From NCBI RefSeq assembly GCF_030056575.1, contig NZ_JASHHX010000026.1, forward strand, positions 1 through 47,092: 47,092 nucleotides of DNA, written 5' to 3'. The translations under genes were made by a program, and so were the position numbers. The notes under the pieces were generated by a model. That model was not told where the DNA came from, did no database searches, and worked only from the letters and a program-made list of their open reading frames with translations. This DNA comes from Rhodoblastus sp. 17X3. Its GTDB lineage: Bacteria > Pseudomonadota > Alphaproteobacteria > Rhizobiales > Beijerinckiaceae. This document shows positions 1 through 8,539 of this stretch, piece by piece (position 1 is the first letter of the stretch; every line of letters starts with the position of its first letter).

Positions 1-1
1 C

Positions 2-397
2 GCCCCTCACGTCAACAATGTCGAACTCGGCCGCAAGGGCCGTTGGCGCTCCAATGTTTGGACCTATCCGGGCGCGTCCTCTCTTGGTTCCGACGCGCGC
101 CGCGGCCTGCAGGACCATCCGACCGTCAAGCCGACGGCGATGCTGGAGGACGCGCTGCTCGATCTCACGCATCGCGGCGACATCGTCATCGATCCGTTCC
201 TGGGTTCCGGCTCGACTCTCCTGGCGGCCGACGCGGTTGGCCGTGTTTGCTGCGGCGTCGAGCTCGATCCGAACTACCTCGACCTGGTTGTTCGCAGGTA
301 TGAAGTGGTCACAGGTCGGAACGTTGTGCTTGAAGAAACCGGAGAAACCTATGGCTCATTGGCAACACGGCGCGCAGAGGAGCAGGTAGACCTGTGA
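2..397 (+). CDS. DNA methyltransferase (N4-cytosine/N6-adenine), 3' part only
   Basis: The reading frame is open from the window edge, so only the C-terminal ~131 residues are present and no start is visible. It shows a tryptophan-containing WTYPGAS segment, the HPTVKP element and then DPFLGSGST, which is the AdoMet-binding FxGxG motif (motif I) placed after the catalytic half, as in beta-class amino-methyltransferases. It is followed by GVELDPNYLDLVVRRY, the usual motif II/III region and C-terminal helix. The enzyme would methylate an exocyclic amino group in DNA. The recognition sequence and any partner nuclease cannot be seen. It may be an orphan phage- or island-type methylase, since an IS element follows within about 110 bp. 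Confidence 0.85.
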   Translation, partial: APHVNNVELGRKGRWRSNVWTYPGASSLGSDARRGLQDHPTVKPTAMLEDALLDLTHRGDIVIDPFLGSGSTLLAADAVGRVCCGVELDPNYLDLVVRRYEVVTGRNVVLEETGETYGSLATRRAEEQVDL

Positions 398-508
398 CGG
401 ATTGGTTGCGGCGCCGCCAGACGGTGACGCCGCAACTCGAAGCTTTCCGACCGTTATCCGGGAGATAGCGGACTTCGGAAGCAACGAACGAACTGGGAAT
501 AATGACCG

Positions 509-2087
509 AGGCCGTGTAGAAACGTGATTTTTTGATTTTCCGATAGCAGTACCGGATCGGCGGGAGGAACGATGGCGCGCTGTCCGGCCCGACGAGTTCA
601 GCGGGCAATGGCCTGCATGAGCGGCCTGACGCCGAAGATATTGATCATCCGCTTCATGTTGTAGGCAAGCACTTGCAAACTCATTTCAGTTTTCACCTTT
701 TCAAGGGTTCTGGTCAGGAAATGAGTGCTGCCCATCCAAGCCTTGAGGGTTCCGAAACAATGCTCAACGGTCTGTCGGCGGATGATCATGGCCTCTGGCA
801 TGCGGTCGAGCCGCGCCTGCATCCTGTCGAGCACCGCTTCGTGCTCCCAGCGTTTCTGCCGCTTGACCTTGTCAGAGGTGCATTGGGGTTTGAGCCCGCA
901 GGTCAGGCACGCGGTGAGGTTGCGGTAGTGGTCCATATTGTCGCGGCGGTCTGAGCGCACTTTTCCCCGGGTCAGAATCTTCCCCGCCGGGCAGGTGTAG
1001 CGGTCGTTCTCGGCGTCGTAGATGAAGTCCTGCACGGAGAAGAGACCGCGCTTGGTGTTGACTGAGGTATGCGTCTTGGGAACGTAAGGCAGCACACCCG
1101 TTCCTTCGCAAGCCAGCACCTCTTCGCCGTTGTAATAGCCGCGATCCGCCAGCACGGTAACTTCCTCGCCTCCCGTCGCATCGAGCGCCTTGCCGCCCAT
1201 GGCTGCCAGTTGCGACCGGTCTGTGCCGACATTGGTCACCTCGTGCGCGACGATCAGATGGTGCTCGGCGTCGACGGCGATCTGGACATTGTAGCCGACA
1301 ACGCCCGTGCCCTTGCCGCTGGTCGCCATCGACCGGGCGTCGGGGTCGGTCAGGGAAACCTGCTTGTCGGGCGCTTCCTCGACCTGCCGTTGCATCGCCT
1401 TCAGGGACTGCATCTGCCGCCGCAGGCCTTCGATCTTCTCCTTGATGCGGGTTGTCTTCGTCTCGGCCACGTCGTCGTGCTGCCGGTCGGCGTGGTCCAA
1501 CGCGGCCAGGTAGCGCGCGACGCTGGCCTCCACCTGCTCGATGCGCTTGGCGACCTTGGCCACCGTGAAGTTCTTGTCGCGGGTGTTGACGGCCTTGAAC
1601 TTGCTCCCGTCCACCGCAACGACAGACCGGGTGAACAGGTTGAGCTGGCGACACAGCACGACGAACGGCGCACAGGCCGCATGGATCGCCGGCCCATTGT
1701 CGCGGCGGAAGTCGGCGATCGTTTTGAAGTCCGGCATCAAGCGGCCGGTCAGCCACATCAACTCGATGTTGCGCTGGGTCTCCCGTTCGAGCCGGCGGCT
1801 CGATTGGATGCGATTGAGACAGCCATAGAGATAGATCTTCAGCAGCGTCGCTGGATGATAGGCCGGCCCGTCGCTTCCGGTTCAACACCGGCAAAGCCCA
1901 TAGCCGCCAAGTCCAGTTCGTCGATGAAAACATCAATGACGCGGACTGGATTATCGTCCGTCACATAGTCTTCCAAACTATCAGGGAGCAGTGTCGCTTG
2001 CCGCCGGTCTTCGCCCTCGATGAAACGATTCATTCCGCCCCCCTCAGCGGAATGAACCTACCAGATCAATGCGTTTCCACACAGGCT
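509..2087. mobile_element. IS1182-family insertion sequence with imperfect terminal inverted repeats
   Basis: The element is about 1.58 kb and carries one transposase gene on the minus strand. Its left end near 509-524 reads GGCCGTGTAGAAACG. The reverse complement of the right end (about 2071-2087) reads AGCCTGTGTGGAAACG. These match with one gap and a few mismatches, which is typical of imperfect terminal repeats. I could not identify a convincing target duplication, so the outer limits are good to a few bases only. The transposase is frameshifted, so this copy is probably not self-mobile unless the shift is a sequencing error. Confidence 0.7.
598..2033 (-). pseudogene. IS1182-family transposase, frameshifted
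   Basis: The N-terminal part (2033 down to about 1868) begins with the family-typical MNRFIEGEDRRQATLLPDSL and runs to EATGR. The rest is in another frame from PAYHPATLLKIYLYG through MWLTGRLMPDFKTIADFRRD and the DDE catalytic part (AVDGSKFKAVN, GYNVQIAVD, LADRGYYNGEE, and HCFGTLKAWMG with the final acidic and basic residues) to the stop at 598. At the junction (1861-1869) the DNA is a GGCC-GGCC run. Adding one more GGCC unit restores a single 479-residue frame, so loss of one 4-bp repeat unit by slippage is the simplest explanation. IS1182 transposases are not generally known to use programmed frameshifting, so I call the gene broken. Confidence 0.85.
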
Positions 2088-2236
2088 GGACCCACGGCGG
2101 TCATCCGCGTTTGGACTCATCGGAACGCCAGCCGTCGGCAAGCGGTCCTCGATGTCGGAAAGGAGCGGCAATTCGAGACATGTGATGGACGAGGCGTGGC
2201 TGCCGCTCATTGTGCGGACGGGTTCCCAATCCATGA

Positions 2237-2818
2237 TCAGTGCGAAATGGCCGTCGGCGCGCTTATGGGCGATGAGACAGGTCCTCCTGGCCGATCAGGC
2301 ATTGGCCCAAGCCGTTTGCCACCCTGTTCGGCCAGAATTCGCATTGTAAGATAAAACTCTTGAATATTGGGGTCGTTCGTTCCGTAGCTAAGCATCATGT
2401 CTTCCAGGACATGACGAACCGACGGAAACTGCACAAGCGCGTTTTGAATGAGGCCGGAGTAATAATTCGACCAAAGGCCAACATAGGCGCCATTCGACAT
2501 CTTGTTCGTCTCATACCATTCCGCATAACAAACAAGCAGGTAGTTGAGTATTTTTCTGTAATCGGCGCTTCCTGGCTCGGGCCTGAAATCAGGTTCAAAC
2601 ATTTTTTCCGGAAGGCTTGCGGCGACTGCATTGTAATGCTGCTGCAATTGCAGAAAGACGGTCGTCTTCAGGTTGTCCTGGTTCAACTGATACGCTTCTT
2701 TGTTTACGTTAAACGAGTTAGCGCCCACAAATGCGTTTATCATTGTCCCAATCATCGCCAATGAAGATATGATGAGGGGGGCGTTCCTGGACCAGAAACC
2801 GGTCTTCTCTTGAGACAC
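2237..2818 (-). CDS. Single-pass membrane protein of unknown function
   Basis: The 193-residue protein has a short polar N-terminus, one strong membrane helix at about residues 12-32 (PLIISSLAMIGTMINAFVGA), then a soluble domain rich in Gln, Asn and Tyr. The soluble part is probably helical. This topology (one N-terminal anchor and a cytoplasmic or periplasmic helical domain) recalls DUF4760-like phage or island membrane proteins, but I recognise no specific family. The start at 2818 is supported by an AAGGA sequence about 8 bases upstream. Its codon use is more AT-rich than the surrounding genes, which fits acquired DNA next to an IS and a methylase fragment. Confidence 0.65.
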   Translation of the reverse strand: MSQEKTGFWSRNAPLIISSLAMIGTMINAFVGANSFNVNKEAYQLNQDNLKTTVFLQLQQHYNAVAASLPEKMFEPDFRPEPGSADYRKILNYLLVCYAEWYETNKMSNGAYVGLWSNYYSGLIQNALVQFPSVRHVLEDMMLSYGTNDPNIQEFYLTMRILAEQGGKRLGPMPDRPGGPVSSPISAPTAISH

Positions 2819-2940
2819 ATAATCATCCTTTGAATGGGGGAACTGGCCACGTTTTGCCAGCCTCGTCTAGCCGAACTGAGTAAGATCGGCTCCACTTTGA
2901 GAAGTCCGACTCGACCAAAGCCTGCGGAGCCTCAATCCTG

Positions 2941-3399
2941 ATGGAAATTTTGATCGCCGGATGCTTGGTGGTTCTCACCGCGCTCGTCCATGCCGCGGGG
3001 TTCTCCGCGCTGATCAGGATCCTGATCCGCTCGCGGATCCTGACGAAATCGGGCTTCCCGCTGGCGACCGCCCTGGTGATCGGCGTGACATGCTGGCTGA
3101 TCCTGCTTCACTCGGCCGAAATTTGCCTTTGGGGCTTTTTCTATTGGTGGCGGGGCTCCTTTCCCGACGCAGAATCCGCGTTTTATTTTTCCGGCGTCAC
3201 CTACACGACTCTGGGTTACGGCGACCTCGTCCTGCCCAAGCCGTCACGGATGCTCGCCCCGCTCGAAGCCTTGACCGGCACGCTGGTGTACGGGCTGTCG
3301 ACCGGACTTTTCTTCGCGATCGCCAGCCAGTGGATCGGCAATTGGACGCGCAGGCTGTCGGTGCCGGAATCGGATGCCACCAACCCGCCGAACACATAG
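2941..3399 (+). CDS. Two-helix ion channel, potassium type
   Basis: The 152-residue protein has an N-terminal hydrophobic helix (about 3-25), a second helix (40-65), a pore loop with the selectivity-filter sequence TTLGYGD (residues 89-95), and a last inner helix (about 112-133) ending in a short polar tail. TxGYGD is the potassium selectivity filter of the Ion_trans_2 family. There is no RCK/TrkA-N regulatory domain, so gating is unknown. It would form a tetrameric channel in the inner membrane. No strong ribosome binding site precedes the ATG at 2941, so the exact start is less certain than the gene. Confidence 0.85.
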   Translation: MEILIAGCLVVLTALVHAAGFSALIRILIRSRILTKSGFPLATALVIGVTCWLILLHSAEICLWGFFYWWRGSFPDAESAFYFSGVTYTTLGYGDLVLPKPSRMLAPLEALTGTLVYGLSTGLFFAIASQWIGNWTRRLSVPESDATNPPNT

Positions 3400-3429
3400 C
3401 GCGCCGTCGAAACACGGCCGGTCCGTACT

Positions 3430-4005
3430 TCACGCGCGAGGCTTGAGGGCCAGTCCGAAATTGATCCAGCTGAAGCCGGTGAAAAGCAGATCGACGCCCA
3501 GAAATGTCCCGAGGACGTAAAGCCCCGAAACGGGCCAGTGCGCGAGGATCATAAGGCCGAGCAGGGCCGTGATGACGCCGGAAAAGGCAACCCAGCCCCA
3601 TCGCGTCCCCTCCTGCATCTGGAAGGCGAGATAAATGCGCAGGATCCCGCTGGCGACCAAAGCCGCGCCCAAAAAGAGGGTGAGCACCCCGGCGACCAGC
3701 AGCGGATTTTCAAAGGCGAAGAAGCCGGCGAGCGCATAGATCAAGCCCAGAAGGATCCAGAGGAAGAATTTGCCCCAGGTCTTCATCTGGAAGGCGCTGA
3801 ATATTTCCGCGACCCCGGCCAGCAGCATCATGAAGCCGACATAGACGACCGAGACCGCCGTGGCGAGGATGACGCTGCCGAGCGCGATGGCGCCAGAGAT
3901 GACAAAGACGACGCCGAGCGCGACGATCCAGCCCCATTTGCCACGCAGTTCGTGGATGGCTGACCCGAGGCCGCGCGGAGAATTCCCGATTATGCCTGTC
4001 ATCAC
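3430..4005 (-). CDS. HdeD-family (DUF308) membrane protein
   Basis: The 191-residue protein has about six closely packed hydrophobic helices arranged as repeated hairpins separated by short basic loops, with Gly- and Ala-rich faces (GWIVALGVVFVISGAIAL, then YALAGFFAFENPLLVAG). This matches the HdeD/DUF308 family. E. coli HdeD contributes to acid resistance at high cell density, but in alphaproteobacteria the role is not established. The gene converges on the channel gene at 2941-3399 with only about 30 bp between the stops and no obvious terminator hairpin. Confidence 0.85.
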   Translation of the reverse strand: MMTGIIGNSPRGLGSAIHELRGKWGWIVALGVVFVISGAIALGSVILATAVSVVYVGFMMLLAGVAEIFSAFQMKTWGKFFLWILLGLIYALAGFFAFENPLLVAGVLTLFLGAALVASGILRIYLAFQMQEGTRWGWVAFSGVITALLGLMILAHWPVSGLYVLGTFLGVDLLFTGFSWINFGLALKPRA

Positions 4006-4075
4006 TGTTTCCCCAGTTTGCTGCTTGGCGTTCAGCAGAATTCCATTCGCCGACCAAGACCCTCCGAAAACGATT

Positions 4076-4492
4076 TCACTGTCCGCGGGAATACTGGATT
4101 GCGACCTTGGCCATAGCGCGTTTGCAGGGAAGGCGGACCTCCGCCAGCCTTGGCTTCATGCAGCTTATGGTCCCGGTCGCGTGCGCGGCGCCGCCGCATA
4201 ACTTCCGCACGTCGGCCACACAGGTCTGGGCGGAGGAGGCGGCTTTCGTCAGCTTGGTCCTGCACGGTTCCGAGAGATTGCCGAGGTTGGAGTCAAAGCA
4301 GGCCTGAATCCGCCCGCCGCCCGGTTTGACATGGCCGCAAAGAGCTTTGAAGGACGCCGCACACGCCTTCAGGGATGTGCCCCCGCCAGCGCGCGCCGGC
4401 GGCGCCATGCCCAAGCCGAAAAGCGTGATGACCACGCTCAACAGGACTATTGCGGGCGCTCGCTTGCCGGCGCGGATCGCTGTCATGACCAT
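4076..4492 (-). CDS. Exported Cys-rich repeat (GLG1-like) protein
   Basis: The 138-residue protein has a signal peptide (hydrophobic stretch about 14-33 with an ARA cleavage site). It then has two copies of a repeat of about 45 residues with regularly spaced cysteines: CxxxxxxLCGHV...C...PC and CVADVRKLCGG...C...PC. This spacing is that of the cysteine-rich repeat found in animal Golgi glycoprotein 1 and in many small alphaproteobacterial periplasmic proteins. The cysteines probably form disulfides. No catalytic residues are apparent and the partner is unknown. It stands alone, with the AraC-type gene upstream on the same strand about 165 bp away. Confidence 0.75.
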   Translation of the reverse strand: MVMTAIRAGKRAPAIVLLSVVITLFGLGMAPPARAGGGTSLKACAASFKALCGHVKPGGGRIQACFDSNLGNLSEPCRTKLTKAASSAQTCVADVRKLCGGAAHATGTISCMKPRLAEVRLPCKRAMAKVAIQYSRGQ

Positions 4493-4657
4493 GTTGTTCT
4501 TCGCATTCTTCTCGTCCTGGCCGCTCCGACATTACGCAATGAGCAGCAAGGTCGGCAACTCAACTAGCGCATTCTCCGCTCACCGACCGCGAATTTTTGC
4601 TTGAATGGAGTGCGGTCGCAGGACGACGCCGTTGGGGCGGCCGGACTTCACCAACGC

Positions 4658-5638
4658 CTAGTTCCTGCCGCGCCTCAATGTCTCGGAGGGCCGTTCGCCA
4701 AATTGGCGACGATAATCCACGGCGAAATGTCCGGGGTTGCCGAAGCCGCATTCGAACGCAACGGTCGACACCGAAGTGTTCGCGTCCGGGTGCGACAATT
4801 TTTGCCAGGCGCGTCCGAGCCGCACGCGCTTCACGAATTCCATCGGCGAATAACCCCGGGCCGATCTGAAGGTCGAAAAGAGGCTCCGGGCGCTGACATT
4901 AGCGGCCGAAGTCAACCCCTCGATCGTGACAGGCTGGTCCCAATTCGCTTCGATGAATTGCTCGGCGATGCGGACCTGCCACGGCGCGGCCGCCTCAGGC
5001 TCGCCGTGCAAGAGCCTGCTGTAATTGTTGGGATTGGCCAGCAGGAACGCCGTCATCATCGACTGCTGCAGTTCGGACTGGAGCAGCGGCGGCACCGGCG
5101 ACGATTGTCCTGCCTCCGCTGCGACATAGCGGAGCAGGCGATCCAGCCGCAACGCCGCCGGATCGCGCCCGTTGACCGACGGCTCGAAACGCAGGGGTCC
5201 GAATCGCAGGTCCCCGACGATCGCCGACAGCTTGCCCATCAATGCGGCCGGCTGCACCGTCATGCTCAAATGTTCGAAATTGGCGCCGTAATGCAGCGTG
5301 GCGACGCCGGGAGACAGGACGGCGCCGTTATCCTTCGATACGGCGACTTCCCGCCCGCAGATCTCATGCGCGCCCGCGCCGCTAAGTGGCGATGGACTTC
5401 CCGCGAAGGCGTTGAATTCGGAAAAGCGGATCTCGAATCCGTTTTCGTACTGGCCGTGGAAAAGGCCGACGGCGCCAAGGGCGATCGACTTCATCCGGCA
5501 GCGGAATGGGGCGTTCCGGCCGCGCAGATCGAGGCTTGCACGGCCGAAAAGACTGCTCAGCCGCGCGGCAAGCTCATCGGGATCGCGCGTGTCGAACGTC
5601 TGGCATTCGTTTGCAGGTATCGCCACCAGCCCGTACAC
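4658..5638 (-). CDS. AraC-family transcriptional regulator
   Basis: The 326-residue protein has an N-terminal AraC_binding_2-like sensor half (about 1-200) and a C-terminal double helix-turn-helix (about 220-322). In the latter, VTIEGLTSAANVSARSLFS is the first HTH and VSTVAFECGFGNPGHFAVDY the second, followed by the conserved FGERPSETLR end. It is transcribed away from the arylsulfatase gene at 5851, with a 212-bp shared intergenic region holding two matched dyads (5720-5732 and 5740-5752). I infer that it controls the sulfatase side, itself, or both. The inducer is unknown. Confidence 0.85.
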   Translation of the reverse strand: MYGLVAIPANECQTFDTRDPDELAARLSSLFGRASLDLRGRNAPFRCRMKSIALGAVGLFHGQYENGFEIRFSEFNAFAGSPSPLSGAGAHEICGREVAVSKDNGAVLSPGVATLHYGANFEHLSMTVQPAALMGKLSAIVGDLRFGPLRFEPSVNGRDPAALRLDRLLRYVAAEAGQSSPVPPLLQSELQQSMMTAFLLANPNNYSRLLHGEPEAAAPWQVRIAEQFIEANWDQPVTIEGLTSAANVSARSLFSTFRSARGYSPMEFVKRVRLGRAWQKLSHPDANTSVSTVAFECGFGNPGHFAVDYRRQFGERPSETLRRGRN

Positions 5639-5702
5639 TTTCCTATCGTCTCGACCTGCCCTGGCGCCGGAGCCCTCACACCGCTTTTCACGCTATTCCA
5701 AA

Positions 5703-5708
5703 TATAAT
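5703..5708 (+). promoter_or_regulatory. TATAAT box in AraC-sulfatase intergenic region
   Basis: A perfect TATAAT hexamer lies upstream of the sulfatase gene and just upstream of the paired dyads. No good TTGACA-like element is found 16-18 bp before it. That would fit a promoter that needs an activator, but by itself this is only a weak promoter call. Confidence 0.35.
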
Positions 5709-5719
5709 CGCAGTCAATG

Positions 5720-5752
5720 CGCTCAGTGAGCGGATATTGCGCTCTGCGAGCG
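5720..5752. promoter_or_regulatory. Paired palindromic operator candidate
   Basis: Two copies of CGCTC-N3-GAGCG lie at 5720-5732 (spacer AGT) and 5740-5752 (spacer TGC). Both arms are perfect in both copies and the centres are exactly 20 bp apart, about two helical turns, placing them on one face of the DNA. They lie between the divergent AraC-type and arylsulfatase genes. Binding by the AraC-type protein is inference. A dyad repeated at helical spacing is otherwise hard to explain by chance. Confidence 0.55.
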
Positions 5753-5850
5753 GCGGATTCGCTGCTTTTCCCCTACCATCCGCGATCCCGCTCATCCGCG
5801 GCGGCTGAAAAGCGCGTCATCTGGCCAGGGACGTCTTTGGAGGAGAAATC

Positions 5851-7503
5851 ATGCGATCTAAGCCAAAACATTGGCTGGCGCTTTGCGCCGCGCTCGCCGG
5901 CCTTTCAGCGGCGCCCGCGAGCGCGGCGTCGGCGAGCAAGCCAAACATTGTCGTCATCATGGGGGACGACATCGGCATTACCAACATCGGCGTTTATGGC
6001 CATGGCATTATGGCGGGCAAGACCCCCACCCTCGACAAGATCGCCAGGGAGGGCATGCTCTTCACCGACTATTACGCCGAAGCGAGTTGCACGGCCGGCC
6101 GCGCGAATTTCGTCACCGGCCAGTTGCCGATCCGCACCGGCCTCACCACGGTCGGCCAGGCGGGCGCGGCGATCGGCATGCCTGCCGACGCGGTGACCAT
6201 TGCCACGGTTCTGAAGTCAATGGGCTACGCCACAGGCCAATTCGGCAAGAACCACCTGGGCGATAAGAATGAATTTTTGCCCACCCTCCATGGGTTCGAC
6301 GAGTTTTTCGGCTACCTCTACCATCTCGACGCGATGGAAGACCCGTTCCATCCCGGCTATCCGCAGGAATTGCTGAACCAGGTGGGGCCGCGCAACCTGG
6401 TGCACAGCTGGGCCACCGACGTTGACGACCCCACGGAGATGCCGCGTTGGGGCAAGATCGGCAAGCAGAAGATCGTGGACGAAGGGCCGTTGCCGCCGCA
6501 CCCGATGCAAGGCATCAAATACAACATGGAGACGGTGGACGAGGATTTTGTCGCCGCTTCCGTTGCGTTCATGGACAAGGCAAAAGCGGCCAACAAGCCG
6601 TTCTTCCTGTGGCTCAATCCGACCCGCATGCATGTGGTGACGCATCTCTCGCCCAAATATGAGGCCATGCGGAACTCGACCAACGGATGGACGGAACAGG
6701 AAGCGGGCATGGCCCAGTTCGATGACGACATCGGCATGGTCATGCAATATCTCAAGGACAAGGGCCTGGACGACAACACCATCGTCCTGATCACCTCCGA
6801 CAATGGTCCTGAGCAATTCACATGGCCCGACGGCGGCCAGACGCCGTTCGCCTTGTCCAAGGGGACGGTCATGGAGGGCGGCTTCCGGGTGCCGGCCCTG
6901 CTGCGGTGGCCGAGCCGCGTGCCGCAGGGCGCCATCCAGAACGGCATCTTCTCCGGCATGGACTGGCTGCCCACCTTCGTGGCGGCGGCAGGCGATCCCA
7001 ACATCGGCGACGAATTGCTGAAGGGCAAGGAGATCGGCGGCCGCACCTACAAGAACCATCTGGACGGCTACAATCAGATGGCCGCCATCACCGGCCAGGG
7101 CCCGTCAGCGCGGCATGAAATCCTCTATTTCGGCGAAAGCACGCTTGGCGCCGTCCGGATCGACGATTTCAAATATCGCTTCATCGACCAGCCCGAAGGG
7201 TGGATCGGCCACAAAAACCACCCCGACATGCCCATCCTGACCAACCTGCGTCTCGACCCGTTCGAGCGGACCGGATGGTCGGGGGACGGGCTGGCGAAGG
7301 GCTCGGCCCAATATTGGGACTGGTTCAAGTTCGAATTCTGGCGTTTCGTGTTCGTGCAGCAGATGCTGGCGAAGGAGGCCCAGACCTTCGTCGATTATCC
7401 TCCGATGCAGCCGGGAGCGAGCTTTAATCTCGACGCTCTGAAAGCCGAAATGCAGAAAAGGGCTGCCGAGGCGGCGGCGGCGGCCAAGGGCGCCGGCGAC
7501 TGA
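5851..7503 (+). CDS. Exported arylsulfatase (formylglycine type)
   Basis: The 550-residue protein has a signal peptide (about 1-26, ending ASA) and a type I sulfatase fold. PNIVVIMGDDIG carries the metal-binding Asp pair (D39, D40). The modification site is C80-TAGR, followed by ANFVTGQLPIRTGL. GKNHLGD gives the active-site Lys and His, and ITSDNGPEQ gives the second metal-binding Asp-Asn. The usual motif is CxPSR; here Pro is replaced by Ala (CxAGR), a variant seen in related bacterial sulfatases. The cysteine must be oxidised to formylglycine by another protein, and no maturase gene is present in the window. It would hydrolyse a sulfate ester in the periplasm. The start is supported by GGAGGAG 6-12 bases upstream. 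A terminator-like hairpin follows. Confidence 0.9.
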   Translation: MRSKPKHWLALCAALAGLSAAPASAASASKPNIVVIMGDDIGITNIGVYGHGIMAGKTPTLDKIAREGMLFTDYYAEASCTAGRANFVTGQLPIRTGLTTVGQAGAAIGMPADAVTIATVLKSMGYATGQFGKNHLGDKNEFLPTLHGFDEFFGYLYHLDAMEDPFHPGYPQELLNQVGPRNLVHSWATDVDDPTEMPRWGKIGKQKIVDEGPLPPHPMQGIKYNMETVDEDFVAASVAFMDKAKAANKPFFLWLNPTRMHVVTHLSPKYEAMRNSTNGWTEQEAGMAQFDDDIGMVMQYLKDKGLDDNTIVLITSDNGPEQFTWPDGGQTPFALSKGTVMEGGFRVPALLRWPSRVPQGAIQNGIFSGMDWLPTFVAAAGDPNIGDELLKGKEIGGRTYKNHLDGYNQMAAITGQGPSARHEILYFGESTLGAVRIDDFKYRFIDQPEGWIGHKNHPDMPILTNLRLDPFERTGWSGDGLAKGSAQYWDWFKFEFWRFVFVQQMLAKEAQTFVDYPPMQPGASFNLDALKAEMQKRAAEAAAAAKGAGD

Positions 7504-7515
7504 CCCAAAATGTTC

Positions 7516-7541
7516 AGGGGCGGCCAGAGCCAGCCGCCCCT
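7516..7541 (+). terminator. Rho-independent terminator candidate after arylsulfatase
   Basis: A 9-bp perfect stem (AGGGGCGGC / GCCGCCCCT) with an 8-base loop lies 12 bases after the sulfatase stop and is followed by CTTTCCC. The T-run is short, so termination may be partial. Confidence 0.55.
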
Positions 7542-7618
7542 CTTTCCCATGCGAAGGCGAAGCGGGTCGCTGTTCGAGAAGTGCGATAAAGCTCCAACTG
7601 CGCGCAAAGGCTCCATCG

Positions 7619-8474
7619 ATGATGATTTCTATGAAAAAGCCCGCGCTGCTTGCGGCCATACTGGCACCATGGCGCTCGCCGACTTTCGCCCCGCGCAAGC
7701 CCAACAAGCGGCGGGCGCCGACAAGGCGGCCGATACAAGCGGCGAAAGCGATTCCGATCTCGCCAAGAAAGTGCAGAATCCGATCGGCGATCTGGTCACC
7801 TTCCCGTTCCAGAGCAACACCAATTTCGGCGTCGGGCCGCATCACGGCGCGCAGGAAATCCTCAACATCCAGCCGGTGATCCCGTTCCACATCGACGAAA
7901 ACTGGAACGTCATCACCCGCACCATCCTTCCGCTGGCGTGGAATCCCGACATGTCGCCGCTGCCGAGCACGAATTTCGGCGCTTCCCCCACCAGCGTTTC
8001 CGCCTTCCTGGCGCCGAGCCGACCGAGCAACGGCTGGCTCTGGGGCCTCGGCCCCGTCGTTCAGGTTCCGACGATCACATCGCCCTATCTTGGCTCGAGC
8101 GTCTGGGGCGGCGGTCCGACCGGCGTCCTCGTCTATATGAACGGGCCGTGGGTCGCGGGCGCGCTGGTCAACAATATCTGGTCCTTCGGCAGCACGAGCG
8201 GGCGCTTCGGCAATGGCTACAGCAATTTCCTTACCCAGCTTTCGTCAACTACAATTTCAGCGGCGGCTGGTACCTCACCAGCGCGCCGATAATCACGGCG
8301 AACTGGGACATTCCGGGGACCAAATGGACGGTTCCCATCGGAGGCGGCGTGGGGCGCTTGATCAAGATCGGAAAACAGCCGGTCAATCTGATGGTCGGCG
8401 CCTATTACAATGTCATCCGGCCGGAACTGGGCGCCGACTGGCAATTGCGCACGCAGGTGATCTTCGTCTTTTGA
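7619..8474 (+). pseudogene. Outer-membrane channel/transporter (neuromedin U-like), two frameshifts
   Basis: Three consecutive reading frames together make one exported beta-barrel-like protein of about 285 residues. Frame one gives a signal peptide (MMISMKKPALLAAILA). After about 7666 the next frame reads TMALADFRPAQAQ and then the family-typical NPIGDLVTFPFQSNTNFG, and QPVIPFHIDENWNVITRTI. After about 8239 the third frame continues YNFSGGWYLTSAPIITANW and ends NVIRPELGADWQLR...VIFVF, a phenylalanine-terminated final strand. Each break is repaired by adding one base (CTGGCACC and CAGCTTTCG), so either the gene is recently dead or these are sequencing errors. Such proteins are predicted outer-membrane channels. 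Lying between a sulfatase and a phosphatase, it may admit their substrates. An AAAGG ribosome binding site lies 8 bases before 7619. Confidence 0.75.
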
Positions 8475-8539
8475 CGTCGCTTGGCGCAGATTGGCTCCCG
8501 ACGTGCCGGCGAGATGGCCAAACTGGACTTTGGAAAAGC

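Noticed and set aside
509-2087. A precise target duplication for the IS1182-family element
   Set aside because: The flanking bases do not match convincingly on the two sides.
4601-5707. A 368-residue plus-strand frame opposite the AraC gene
   Set aside because: It is Arg-rich and motif-free, while the opposite strand encodes a clear double HTH regulator.
8213-8539. An N-terminal extension of the HAD-2H protein by 109 residues
   Set aside because: It overlaps the porin gene in another frame, lacks similarity, and would bury the signal peptide that starts at 8540.
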